Positions 1 through 7,584 of a DNA stretch of 64,000 nt are shown piece by piece. The notes below the pieces were generated by a model, which saw nothing but the letters and a program-made list of their open reading frames with translations, searched no databases and was not told where the DNA came from. Where the stretch lies: NCBI GenBank assembly GCA_021166685.1, contig JAJPEU010000007.1, positions 56,212 to 120,211 of the forward strand, in the 5' to 3' direction. The stretch is from Sulfurovum sp. GTDB taxonomy: Bacteria; Campylobacterota; Campylobacteria; Campylobacterales; Sulfurovaceae. The translations under genes were made by a program, and so were the position numbers. Position 1 is the first letter of the stretch, and each line of letters starts with the position of its first letter.

Positions 1-402
1 GACCTGATTTTGCATCGTCTTATCAAAACACAGCTTAAAAACGATGCACAAGAAGCAGAATACCTGCTGCGAAACATTGAACCGCTTTGTGCCAGAGTCA
101 GCGAACTTGAACGCGAAGAGGTTAAAGCTGAATGGGATTTTAGAGACCGTAAATTCGCCAGATGGGCAGCAGCCAGAATCGGTGAGGTATTTGAGGCAGA
201 AATCATCGAAATTAGCGACAATAACGATGCCAAAGCGGTACTCAAAGGCGATATTAAAGGAGTCGGCGTACATTTAATGGGAGACAATGTGATGCTCTTT
301 GACAAGATCAAAGTGCGCATCAATGAGGCGAACATCCCGCAAGCAGTCATCATGGCGGAATTTGTGGAAAAACTGAGCCATGAAGAAACAGAGCTTTCGT
401 AA
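1..402 (+). CDS. rnr: Ribonuclease R / RNase II family exoribonuclease, 3' end only
   Basis: The first 133 codons, open from base 1, are the C-terminal end of an RNB-family 3'-to-5' exoribonuclease that degrades RNA processively in the cytoplasm. The opening DLILHRLIK matches the end of the RNB catalytic domain. A helical linker follows, then an S1-like RNA-binding barrel from about fragment residue 58, with GEVFEAEIIEI and GVGVHLMGDN. The catalytic Asp cluster lies upstream of the window. The protein stops soon after the barrel, with no long basic tail like that of E. coli RNase R. In Helicobacter pylori rnr, holA, rpsF, ssb and rpsR are also neighbours, which supports the call. RNase R rather than RNase II is inferred from that context. 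Confidence 0.82.
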   Translation, partial: DLILHRLIKTQLKNDAQEAEYLLRNIEPLCARVSELEREEVKAEWDFRDRKFARWAAARIGEVFEAEIIEISDNNDAKAVLKGDIKGVGVHLMGDNVMLFDKIKVRINEANIPQAVIMAEFVEKLSHEETELS

Positions 403-442
403 GGCGCATTAGCAAACGAACCGTTAACTATATCATGAAATA

Positions 443-754
443 TCATACTATCAAAAACCAACATCCTCTGGAAAGTAAGCGTGCCATCCCGCCGATTGTT
501 TCAAATCGCTGTAGCTGCCCATAATTTTTGACAGGCTGTTTATATTTGGCAATCATCTGGCTGCTGCAACTTTGTCATCAGCGGCCCTAGCGCTGTAAGC
601 CGTCTGCTTTTTTGCTGTTATGTTCATTTTGTTCACGCTCAGGATTGCAATTGGCAGGATTTTTGGTTTTGGGCGTATAGCCTAGGCAATTCTCAAAGGC
701 ATCATGCAAAAATCCGTCTTGCTATATCTCTTCTTTAAAACCGATTTCCAGCAT
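443..754 (-). pseudogene. Possible decayed ORF in the rnr-holA gap
   Basis: The 454-base gap 403-856 has no intact gene. On the minus strand one frame from an ATG at 752-754 to a TGA at 443-445 spans 104 codons with four internal stops. It reads like protein in places (MLEIGFKEEI, stop, QDGFLHDAFENCLGYT, then an Asn/Cys/Lys-rich part; later MIAKYKQPVKNYGQLQRF). I do not recognise a family. It could be the remnant of an inserted gene or chance. The stretch looks richer in G and C than the other spacers here, which mildly favours a decayed coding origin. That is an impression, not a calculation. Confidence 0.2.
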
Positions 755-819
755 AATACACCGCTCTACTTTTGGATTTGGATTATTGTAACCAAAAGAG
801 AGTCATACTTCAGATATGC

Positions 820-825
820 TACACT
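820..825 (+). promoter_or_regulatory. Candidate extended -10 promoter of holA
   Basis: TACACT preceded by TG one base upstream (TGCTACACT) gives an extended -10 box. Transcription would start near 832, about 25 bases before the holA ATG at 857. No convincing -35 box is seen. Confidence 0.35.
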
Positions 826-856
826 GTCACATAAATTTATAAAAAGAAAAAGCTGG

Positions 857-1834
857 ATGTACCAAAAAGAATTTGATCATAAACTCAAAACCTCATTGCC
901 AAAAGCCGTACTTTTGTACGGTGAAAACGAGTATGCTATCGACCGTTATCTGGACTTTTACATCCAAAAACTCGATGCAAGAGAAAGTATGCTTGCGCTT
1001 TATTTTGACGAGTGGGATTTTGGGCAGGCAAAGGCATTTCTCTCCCAAACTTCTCTTTTTGGCGGAACCAATCTGCTCATCGTCAGGCACGACAAGAAGA
1101 TCCCTAAAAAAGAACTCGATACTCTTGTAGAACTGGCCAACAAAAACAGTGAAAACTATTTTCTTCATGTATTTAGCGGTACCGATAAAGAAGCCAGGGA
1201 TATGCAAAGCTCTTTTAGCGAAAAAAGCGGGGGTATATGGGTCCGTCTTTTCACACCAAATCTGCGCGAAGGCATAGCAGTACTCGAACGAAAGGCGCGC
1301 GAACTGCATCTGGATATCGACGTCTTTGCCCTGCAGCATCTTTTGGCGCTGCTTCACAACAATCTTGCGCTCTGCGCGAACGAACTGGAAAAACTTGCTA
1401 TTTTGGGCGCCAAGATAACCAGCAAGGATATCGACAGGTTGGTCTACTCAACTGCGCCCTTGGCGATCGAGGAGCTGCTCATTGACCTCTTTAACAAAAA
1501 ACCCATCACGGCCACAATCACCAAACTGCTTGAACTGGGAGAAGATGAGTTTGCCATCCTGCGCTCAACTCAGTATTTTGTCAATCAGATCTTTTTATTT
1601 CATGCTTATATCAAACTCCACGGAATGATCGATTCAAAAGCTATTTTAGGCTATTCTCTGCCAAAACCCGTCGAAGAACAAAAAGCCGCGCTGGCACTGC
1701 GTATCAAATCTGCCGTTTTATTAAAAATCTTTGAACATCTTTTGGAAAGCGAAATTGTGATGAAAAAAGCACCTCCTTCTCAAAAAGAAGGATTGCTGTA
1801 CGGTACACTGATTAGATTACAGGGGTTTTTGTAA
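857..1834 (+). CDS. holA: DNA polymerase III subunit delta
   Basis: 325 residues, the usual size for HolA. The delta subunit opens the sliding-clamp ring inside the clamp-loader complex. The N-terminal part contains LPKAVLLYGENEY (about residues 14-26), the degenerate ATPase-fold start typical of delta subunits in this phylum. The helical C-terminal collar domain is about residues 200-325. An upstream in-frame ATG at 704 would add 51 residues unlike the family, so I chose the ATG at 857. That start lies about 25 bases below a candidate promoter. It ends 209 bases before rpsF; H. pylori also has holA next to rpsF. Confidence 0.85.
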   Translation: MYQKEFDHKLKTSLPKAVLLYGENEYAIDRYLDFYIQKLDARESMLALYFDEWDFGQAKAFLSQTSLFGGTNLLIVRHDKKIPKKELDTLVELANKNSENYFLHVFSGTDKEARDMQSSFSEKSGGIWVRLFTPNLREGIAVLERKARELHLDIDVFALQHLLALLHNNLALCANELEKLAILGAKITSKDIDRLVYSTAPLAIEELLIDLFNKKPITATITKLLELGEDEFAILRSTQYFVNQIFLFHAYIKLHGMIDSKAILGYSLPKPVEEQKAALALRIKSAVLLKIFEHLLESEIVMKKAPPSQKEGLLYGTLIRLQGFL

Positions 1835-1864
1835 AATTTTACGGAAATTTGCCGTTAAATGATC

Positions 1865-1927
1865 GCGGACGAGTATGGCATCGGCTGATTTAAAAACCTT
1901 CCCATTTTTCCCAATTGTCCGCCATAC
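1865..1927 (+). other. Alternative inverted repeats ahead of rpsF
   Basis: GCGGAC at 1865-1870 is complementary to GTCCGC at 1917-1922. GTATGGC at 1873-1879 is complementary to GCCATAC at 1921-1927. The two right arms overlap, so the two hairpins cannot form together. The element sits after holA and just upstream of the candidate rpsF promoter. It has no T-run, so it is not a classical terminator. Its function is unknown. Confidence 0.3.
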
Positions 1928-1954
1928 AAAAACTTATAAAAAATTAAGTGGTAT

Positions 1955-1968
1955 TATGATAATATAAT
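1955..1968 (+). promoter_or_regulatory. Candidate promoter of the rpsF-ssb-rpsR operon
   Basis: Two overlapping -10-like boxes, TATGAT (1955-1960) and TATAAT (1963-1968), lie in AT-rich DNA about 75 bases before the rpsF ATG. No clear -35 box is present, as is common for sigma-70 promoters in this phylum. Confidence 0.4.
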
Positions 1969-2043
1969 GTTTCCAAAATTCTTGCTCATTTTTGGACAGT
2001 GCAAAACACTGATAAAATGGGCTACTAAACCAAAAGGAAATAC

Positions 2044-2442
2044 ATGAATTGTTATGAAACACTGTTTGTAGTTAAACCTACGCTTACAGAAGAAGAGATT
2101 GCATCACAAATCACTAAAGTAAAAGATGTTCTTACTAAAGAAGGCGCTGAGCTTGTGGCTACTCAAGATATGGGCATGAGAAAACTTGCTTATCCCGTTG
2201 AAAAAAATAACAGAGGGTACTATACTGTTCTTTACTTTAAAGCAGCAGGTGCAGTCATCCAAGAGCTTGAAAGAAATCTTAGAAACAATGAAGACATCAT
2301 CAAGTTTTTGACCGTAAAATATACCAAACAAAGAGAAGTGGCACAATTTGACAAACTTGCAGCAGCAGCAAACAGAGGCGTAAGCCAATCAGCAAAAGTT
2401 GAAGAAGCGGCTAAAGTTCAAGAAGAAGCAAAAGAAGCGTAA
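2044..2442 (+). CDS. rpsF: 30S ribosomal protein S6
   Basis: 132 residues. S6 binds S18 and 16S rRNA in the platform of the small subunit. The start MNCYETLFVVKPTLTEEE is the standard S6 first strand, and the RNNEDIIKFLTVK segment near residue 78 is the typical last strand of the ferredoxin-like fold. A tail rich in Ala, Glu and Lys (about residues 100-132) extends past the core. AGGA lies just upstream of the ATG. It is first of three genes with ssb and rpsR, with 21 and 9 bases between them. S6, SSB and S18 in that order is an old bacterial arrangement. Confidence 0.96.
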   Translation: MNCYETLFVVKPTLTEEEIASQITKVKDVLTKEGAELVATQDMGMRKLAYPVEKNNRGYYTVLYFKAAGAVIQELERNLRNNEDIIKFLTVKYTKQREVAQFDKLAAAANRGVSQSAKVEEAAKVQEEAKEA

Positions 2443-2463
2443 TCGCACTTTAGGAGCACCCTT

Positions 2464-2964
2464 ATGTACAACAAAGTTATTTTAGCAGGAAACCTTACCA
2501 GAGATATAGAAATCAGGTACACTCAAGGCGGTTCGGCTATTGGAAGCACAGGCGTTGCGGTCAGTAGAAAATTCAAATCGCAAACAGGAGAACAAAAAGA
2601 AGAGGTTACTTTTGTTGATCTTACTTTTTTCGGAAGAACTGCCGAAATAGCCAATCAGTACCTCCATAAGGGAAGCAAAGTTTTAGTAGATGGAAGATTG
2701 AAGCTTGACCAGTGGACAGCTCAGGACGGTTCAAAAAGAAGCAAACATTCTGTGATCGTTGAAAACCTGCAAATGATAGGCGGCAAAGACGATACACAGA
2801 CAAATGGCGGATACGGAAGCAACGGATACGACAGCACCGAATCAGAAGAATTCTATGCTGCACCAACGACTCCGTCGGCACCGAAACCTCAAGCTGCTCC
2901 AAGACAAGAATCTGTATCCAACATCCCGGAAATCGACATCAGTGAAGATGAAATACCGTTTTAG
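2464..2964 (+). CDS. ssb: Single-stranded DNA-binding protein
   Basis: 166 residues. SSB coats single-stranded DNA during replication, repair and recombination. An OB fold fills about residues 1-107 (start MYNKVILAGNLTRDIEIRYT). A low-complexity linker rich in Gly, Pro, Gln and Ser follows. The acidic tip ends EDEIPF, the docking site for partner proteins. An AGGAGC Shine-Dalgarno precedes the ATG. It lies between rpsF and rpsR and should be co-transcribed with them. Confidence 0.96.
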   Translation: MYNKVILAGNLTRDIEIRYTQGGSAIGSTGVAVSRKFKSQTGEQKEEVTFVDLTFFGRTAEIANQYLHKGSKVLVDGRLKLDQWTAQDGSKRSKHSVIVENLQMIGGKDDTQTNGGYGSNGYDSTESEEFYAAPTTPSAPKPQAAPRQESVSNIPEIDISEDEIPF

Positions 2965-2973
2965 GAGAACACC

Positions 2974-3237
2974 ATGCAAGAAAGAAGAAAATTCAAGAAA
3001 AGATTTTGCAAATATTGTGAAGCAAAAATAGATTTGATTGATTATAAAGATATAGCTCAGCTTAAATTTTCACTCAGTGAAAGATTTAAAATCATGCCAA
3101 GAAGATTAACAGGCAACTGTAAACATCATCAAGAGATGGTAACTATTGCTATCAAAAGAGCGAGACAAACAGCGCTTATTCCTTATATCGTGGATAGAAA
3201 GAATGTAGTTGAATCTCCGCTTGATATGATCAAATAA
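2974..3237 (+). CDS. rpsR: 30S ribosomal protein S18
   Basis: 87 residues. S18 is the partner of S6 in the 30S platform. A basic N-terminus ([17 protein letters not shown]) carries CKYC, as in many S18 proteins; there is no second Cys pair, so zinc binding is not supported. [23 protein letters not shown] is the conserved RNA-binding part (positions about 45-67). A 9-base gap and AGGAG separate it from ssb. It is the last gene of the operon and a hairpin follows 10 bases after the stop. Confidence 0.95.
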   Translation: MQERRKFKKRFCKYCEAKIDLIDYKDIAQLKFSLSERFKIMPRRLTGNCKHHQEMVTIAIKRARQTALIPYIVDRKNVVESPLDMIK

Positions 3238-3247
3238 ATGACGCTCG

Positions 3248-3280
3248 GAAACATTTTCCGTCACAGATGGAAAATGTTTC
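3248..3280. terminator. Hairpin between convergent rpsR and methyltransferase genes
   Basis: GAAACATTTTCC (3248-3259) and GGAAAATGTTTC (3269-3280) form a perfect 12-bp stem with a 9-base loop. AT-rich sequence ending in a T-run follows on the plus strand. It lies between converging genes, so it may stop transcription from both sides. Confidence 0.7.
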
Positions 3281-3303
3281 TATAAAAATATATTTAAATT
3301 TTT

Positions 3304-4044
3304 TTACTGCTTATTTTTTTCAAAAACAAGAAATTTCTTATCTGCTCTATCCATTTCATACAAAGTTACCAAATCACTGCTTACCAGCTTTAGGCCGCTT
3401 AGCTTAATGATCTCATCGACTGTATGATAATATTGCCTAATCGTCTCTTGGGACTTTTTGAAATGCGCACCCTCTTTTTCAAAAAGAGTAAATTCGGATA
3501 CATATTCATTTGCTTCAAAATCACTGTCTATGGTTAAAAATCTCTCTTTGTCATCAACGACATAAGAACCTACTGCCACATCTTTAAATCCATACAGTGT
3601 GTTGATATCGCAAAGAAAAAAACCACCCTCATTGAGGTGCGTAGAGACACAAGCTAAAAAACGTCCAAAAGAAGGTTTATCTAAGTAGTTTAGCATGTCA
3701 AATACGGCTGTGATAACATCATATTTGTCTTCAAGTTCACAAAGATCGATGCATGTTGCATCTATTCCTTTTTGGGAACTTTTTTGAACCATCAAAGGAC
3801 TAAGATCAATGCCCTTGGGTGCCATGATGCCCAAAGCCTCTTGCATCTGAAGCAAAAAATCGCCCGAACCGCATCCCACATCTAAAAGTGAATCAAAATT
3901 AACACTCGTTAGAAAAAGAAGATAGTGTGCATAAAGCCGGGGGGCCGCCTCTTTAACCCCCAAAAGATCTTCTACTTTGGCATAAAGATCAAGCGAAGAA
4001 GCACTATTCTCCACGTCTTTGTACCACTTCTTTGATTTTTTCAT
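3304..4044 (-). CDS. SAM-dependent class I methyltransferase
   Basis: About 246 residues. The SAM-binding motif LLDVGCGSGDFLLQM is near residue 49, followed by an acidic post-I loop (GIDLSPLMV) and a VITAVFDMLNYL motif. These define a Rossmann-fold methyltransferase of the Methyltransf_25/11 type. The substrate cannot be read from the sequence. The start is uncertain: I give the ATG at 4044, which overlaps hisG by 41 bases. A GTG at 4014 (11-base overlap) or an ATG at 4074 are possible. Overlap with hisG implies co-transcription, but I see no sign that it acts in histidine synthesis. Confidence 0.75.
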   Translation of the reverse strand: MKKSKKWYKDVENSASSLDLYAKVEDLLGVKEAAPRLYAHYLLFLTSVNFDSLLDVGCGSGDFLLQMQEALGIMAPKGIDLSPLMVQKSSQKGIDATCIDLCELEDKYDVITAVFDMLNYLDKPSFGRFLACVSTHLNEGGFFLCDINTLYGFKDVAVGSYVVDDKERFLTIDSDFEANEYVSEFTLFEKEGAHFKKSQETIRQYYHTVDEIIKLSGLKLVSSDLVTLYEMDRADKKFLVFEKNKQ

Positions 4045-4627
4045 ACAGGGAAAAAATCTCTTTTTTCTTTGCATAAAAACTATTTTTATTAGAAATAAGG
4101 TGCGCCGAAGAGTCCATAATATCTTCTGCTACTTTCAATCCGTTTTCTTTCATTGTACTTCCGGTTTCCACAATATCCACAATGGCATCTGCAAGCCCGA
4201 CCAACGGAGCAAGCTCAATAGAGCCGTAAAGCTTCACCACTTCTACTCCTACTGCTTTTTGAGCAAAATAGTTTTTAGTGATATTTTCCATTTTCGTAGC
4301 AACTTTTATTTGAGGGCGCGACCAATCAAGTTTGTCTTCATTTTTGATTCCTATCGCTACTTTACATTTTCCCAAACGCATATCAAGAAGCTGGATGATA
4401 TCCAATTCTTTTTCAACAATTACATCAAGTCCTACAACTCCCAAATCCGCTGCGCCATGTTCAACGTAGGTAGGCACATCTTGATTGCGTACGTTTAAAA
4501 AACGAAATCCGCCTCTCTCAAAAATAAGTTCTCTGCCTTCGAATTTAAATTCTCCGCCGAAAATCTCTGCAAAAATCTCCAATGTCTCTTCCGCTATTCT
4601 GCCCTTTGGCAACGCAATGGTTAGCAT
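4004..4627 (-). CDS. hisG: ATP phosphoribosyltransferase, short form
   Basis: 207 residues. HisG makes phosphoribosyl-ATP from ATP and PRPP, the first step of histidine synthesis. MLTIALPKGRIAEETLEIF is the standard start; DLGVVGLDVI and DAIVDIVETGSTMKENGL are family signatures, the latter in the PRPP site. The start is the ATG at 4627 with AAGGAT just upstream. An ATG at 4660 adds 11 atypical residues. At this length the C-terminal ACT-like regulatory domain is missing. Short HisG normally needs HisZ as regulatory partner; hisZ is not in the window. Campylobacter jejuni uses the long form, so this argues for a different genus. Confidence 0.92.
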   Translation of the reverse strand: MLTIALPKGRIAEETLEIFAEIFGGEFKFEGRELIFERGGFRFLNVRNQDVPTYVEHGAADLGVVGLDVIVEKELDIIQLLDMRLGKCKVAIGIKNEDKLDWSRPQIKVATKMENITKNYFAQKAVGVEVVKLYGSIELAPLVGLADAIVDIVETGSTMKENGLKVAEDIMDSSAHLISNKNSFYAKKKEIFSLYEKIKEVVQRRGE

Positions 4628-4687
4628 CTTTATATCCTTATGCAAATCAAACAATTTCATAGATAAGTTGCCTTGAAAGCATTCTAT

Positions 4688-5344
4688 TTATTGTTTGTTG
4701 TTGTTTGTTGACTGCACATCAAGTGCATTTTGCATCCCTTTAAAAACCAAGGCTTCATCAAAAACAGCTTTTTCAAAAAATGAAGAAAGAACTTTTCCGT
4801 CACCTCCTGTTATATAAAGCGTTTTTCCTTGGCGGTGTTTATCTATGAGGGTTTTTATGGACGCGATTATACCATAGCTTATCCCATCTTTAGTTGTTAA
4901 CGGAAGCTCATGCAGACTAACTGCGTTGTTTAATGAGACGTCCAAAACACCGGAGATAGATCTGTATGCTTGGAGATATGCATTAAGCCCCGGCAAAATA
5001 AATCCTCCCATGTACTTCCCTTTCTCTATCACGTCCACCGTAATTGCCGAACCGGCATCAACAAAAATCCCCTCCCGATGACTCAAGCAGAGTGCTTTTC
5101 TGTCTACACCCATTGTTCTATAGGCTCCGGCAAGCTTCATTTTGATTGAAATATTGTGCCATGTCGGGATGCTGCTTATTTTTTCATTCAAAGCATGTTT
5201 GACACAAATGTAATAAATATTTTCCTGATGATACTTTGCTATAGCTTCCTTATGAGAGAGATGTATTACCGTTTTGCCGTCAAAGAGATGAAAATAACTG
5301 TTTCCGATATCTGCCAAAAACATTTTCTGTTTGCATTTATACAT
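4688..5344 (-). CDS. coaX: Type III pantothenate kinase
   Basis: About 218 residues. CoaX phosphorylates pantothenate, the first step of coenzyme A synthesis. FLADIGNSYFHLFDG is the ATP-binding start of the ASKHA fold. VDAGSAITVDVIEKGKYMGGFILPGL (written here as motif only: DAGSAITVD and GGFILPG) carries the catalytic Asp and the pantothenate loop. YITGGDG is near the end. The protein is slightly shorter than average. I chose the ATG at 5344, which overlaps the upstream unknown gene by 8 bases; ATGs at 5377 and 5323 are alternatives. panC, also in the CoA route, is elsewhere in this window. Confidence 0.85.
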   Translation of the reverse strand: MYKCKQKMFLADIGNSYFHLFDGKTVIHLSHKEAIAKYHQENIYYICVKHALNEKISSIPTWHNISIKMKLAGAYRTMGVDRKALCLSHREGIFVDAGSAITVDVIEKGKYMGGFILPGLNAYLQAYRSISGVLDVSLNNAVSLHELPLTTKDGISYGIIASIKTLIDKHRQGKTLYITGGDGKVLSSFFEKAVFDEALVFKGMQNALDVQSTNNNKQ

Positions 5345-5669
5345 TTTCTTGCCAAACCTTCCAGCCGCATGCTTCAAGAAAAGCTTTTGCTTTTGAACAC
5401 AAAGGCGCCTTAATAAAAATATTTTTTTTTGTTATCTTGCTGCCCAAATGACTTTCGAGTTTTTCATGCAAAAAAATCAGCGTTTGGGCTTCTTTTTGGA
5501 TCACCCGGCTTTTTTTTTCCAAATACATCACCGCCGTATAATAGGTTTTTAAATCCACTCCCAAATAAATCTTTACGTGTTTACGTGAATTAAGTGTTTT
5601 TGGACTGATCTCTTTGAGTGATTTGAAAATCATATTTTTCTTTTGTAAGCAATCGACTATTGTTTTCAT
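5337..5669 (-). CDS. Unknown protein between xer and coaX
   Basis: 110 residues; I do not recognise a family. It is basic, without signal peptide or membrane segment. VKIYLGVDLKTYYTAVMYLEKKSRVI in the middle (key part GVDLKTYY) looks like a beta-strand pair, and it ends with an FLEACGW motif. It follows xer after 18 bases and overlaps coaX, so it belongs to the same transcript. TGCTATGAT in the short gap resembles an extended -10 box, which would make an almost leaderless message. Gene length and tight packing favour a real gene. Confidence 0.6.
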   Translation of the reverse strand: MKTIVDCLQKKNMIFKSLKEISPKTLNSRKHVKIYLGVDLKTYYTAVMYLEKKSRVIQKEAQTLIFLHEKLESHLGSKITKKNIFIKAPLCSKAKAFLEACGWKVWQENV

Positions 5670-5687
5670 TTTGGTATCATAGCAAAA

Positions 5688-6503
5688 TTACGCAAGGGGA
5701 TGGAAGCTTCGCATCGTATCGGCAAGATTTTGTTTTTGAATATGCGTATAAATCTGTGTTGTTTCCAGAGAACTGTGTCCCAGCAGTTCTTGAACTACAC
5801 GCAAATCTGCCCCTCCAATGATAAGTGATGTAGCAAAAGAGTGACGCAGGACATGCGGAGATACACCCAAATATTTTTTGACGATCTTAAAAGCAGAAAT
5901 ACGGCTCAATTGTTCTGATTTGTAGTTCAACCAAATATGGCTGTTGCTTAAATGCTGTGCCTGAAGATAGTTTTCCAAAGCACTTAAAGCAAGGGGCGCC
6001 AAAGGAACCATACGTTCTTTTTCTCCTTTGGCAAACCGAATCTTCAGCCAACCTTCGACAATATCACTGCGCTGTACACTTAATGCTTCAGAAATACGGC
6101 AACCGCTTGCATACAAAAAAAGAATCAATGCGTAATCCCTTAACCCCATAAGCGTACTTCTATCTATGTGTTCAACTGCTTCCAGTATTTCTTTATGATC
6201 TAAATATTTGGGAAGATTTTGAGATATTTTTGCCATAGGAATTTTGATAACTTCATGCGAAAAATTTTTAAGATGACAAAAATGAAAAAAAGTGTTAATG
6301 GCCGAAAGCTTACGATTGAGCGTACGCTTGTTTTCAAAAATAGCTAAAAATTTTAGAACGTCGGAGGTGTTCAGAGCCGTAAGGGATTTTTGAGCTTTCT
6401 CTTCGAGCTGTTTAAGATCGCCAAGATAAGAAGAAACCGTGAGTGCATCCAGCGCTTTTGTCACACCGATATATTCTTCAAAGGCTATAAGCAAATCACT
6501 CAT
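5688..6503 (-). CDS. Tyrosine recombinase of the XerC/XerD type
   Basis: 271 residues. Xer recombinases resolve chromosome dimers at dif. A SAM-like N-terminal core-binding domain spans about residues 1-90 and the catalytic domain 100-271. All catalytic residues are visible: R136 (CRISEA), K159 (AKGEKER), H217 and R220 (HVLRHSF), H243 (LGHSS) and Y252 (IYTH). At 271 residues it is nearer XerC/XerD (about 300) than the XerH of Helicobacter and Campylobacter (about 355). No integron, phage or transposon genes are nearby, so a housekeeping role is likely. I saw no dif-like site here. Confidence 0.85.
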   Translation of the reverse strand: MSDLLIAFEEYIGVTKALDALTVSSYLGDLKQLEEKAQKSLTALNTSDVLKFLAIFENKRTLNRKLSAINTFFHFCHLKNFSHEVIKIPMAKISQNLPKYLDHKEILEAVEHIDRSTLMGLRDYALILFLYASGCRISEALSVQRSDIVEGWLKIRFAKGEKERMVPLAPLALSALENYLQAQHLSNSHIWLNYKSEQLSRISAFKIVKKYLGVSPHVLRHSFATSLIIGGADLRVVQELLGHSSLETTQIYTHIQKQNLADTMRSFHPLA

Positions 6504-6570
6504 ACTGCATCCATGACCGCTTGAAACATTTTTTGGCTCACCTCTTTAAAAAAGTGAGCAAAAAATGATA

Positions 6571-7584
6571 TTAGTTATAACCCAATTTAGAAAGTTCAAT
6601 CACATCGCCGTCTTTATAAAGTTTTTTGCCTGTGATAAAAGCAGGATCTTTTACGCTTCCAAGATCATAAATTTTATATTTTTTTAAATCGCCGGAGAGT
6701 ACGATCAATGAGCCTTGCTGGTCTAAAGCGTATACTTTACCGTCAAACGCTGCAGAAGCTGAAAAATGTGCAAATTTAAATTTGTTATGTGCGATTTCCT
6801 CTAAATTTGTATTGAATTTTTTTATTTCACCTTCTTTGGTGAAAAGATAAATATAGCCTTTGTCAACACTCACTTCCGAAATATTTGCACGATACTCATT
6901 TTTGCCTTCCGTGTCCAATGTGATAAGTGTTTTTGGTGTAGCAGATACCATCGTATTGTCCATACGAGAGAGGTACATCACATTGTTAAATGCCTTGGCG
7001 CTGCTTATATAAACAACTTTTGCATTCTCGGGGTCAGCAGGATTGACAATAATCAATTTACCGTCAAGCATAGGCATGACAGCAAGATTGTCTATAAACA
7101 TAGGAGTTGCGGCTCTTGTATCTATAGCAAATGTCTCCTCAGAACGGCTTTCAAAGATTTTTTTGTTATTAGATATCTCATAAATACCAAATGCATTATT
7201 ATTTAAAACATAGGTAATGATATCGTTTTGAATACCTGCAGAGACCACGGGAATGTGAAGCGCTATTGCGCGTACGGTTTCTTTGGTGTTTTTATCAATC
7301 ACTTTTAATACACCTTCAGAATTCGCTGCCAAAGCATAAGAAGCACTTTCGCTTAAGTATCGATAATTTTCTCCCACGTCAATACCGCTAATTCCTTGCT
7401 TGCCGATATATTGACCATTTTTAAGCGTAGCGCCATCACGGCTCAGATCGACAATACTGCTTCCGAATGAATGTGAAACGTTTGATGCAGAAAACGTCTC
7501 TTTAGGCTCAAAATACTGTTTGCTTGTGCATCCGGAAAAAAAGAGTGCCGCTAACGACAGGGCAACAAGTGATATTTTTTTCAT
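6571..7584 (-). CDS. Lipoprotein with WD/PQQ-like repeats, BamB-like candidate
   Basis: 337 residues. MKKISLVALSLAALFFSGC is a signal peptide with lipobox FSGC, so the mature protein should start at Cys19 and be lipid-anchored. The rest alternates short beta-strands with repeated patterns such as YLSRMDNTMVSATPKTLITLD and GKVYALDQQGSLIVLSGDL (about one per 40 residues), suggesting a beta-propeller. Its ATG overlaps the stop of the YfgM-like gene (TAATG), so translation is probably coupled. In E. coli yfgM sits next to bamB, a propeller lipoprotein of outer-membrane assembly. BamB identity is inference from architecture and context. Confidence 0.65.
   Translation of the reverse strand: MKKISLVALSLAALFFSGCTSKQYFEPKETFSASNVSHSFGSSIVDLSRDGATLKNGQYIGKQGISGIDVGENYRYLSESASYALAANSEGVLKVIDKNTKETVRAIALHIPVVSAGIQNDIITYVLNNNAFGIYEISNNKKIFESRSEETFAIDTRAATPMFIDNLAVMPMLDGKLIIVNPADPENAKVVYISSAKAFNNVMYLSRMDNTMVSATPKTLITLDTEGKNEYRANISEVSVDKGYIYLFTKEGEIKKFNTNLEEIAHNKFKFAHFSASAAFDGKVYALDQQGSLIVLSGDLKKYKIYDLGSVKDPAFITGKKLYKDGDVIELSKLGYN

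Noticed and set aside
893..1357. 154-codon minus-strand frame
   Set aside because: Antisense to holA; no start signal and no family features.
4004..4074. Frameshifted single hisG-methyltransferase gene
   Set aside because: Both proteins are complete by motif and hisG ends at the normal short-form length, so this is an ordinary overlap.
5688..6503. Phage or integron integrase
   Set aside because: No phage genes, attachment repeats or cassette array; size and motifs fit a housekeeping Xer protein.
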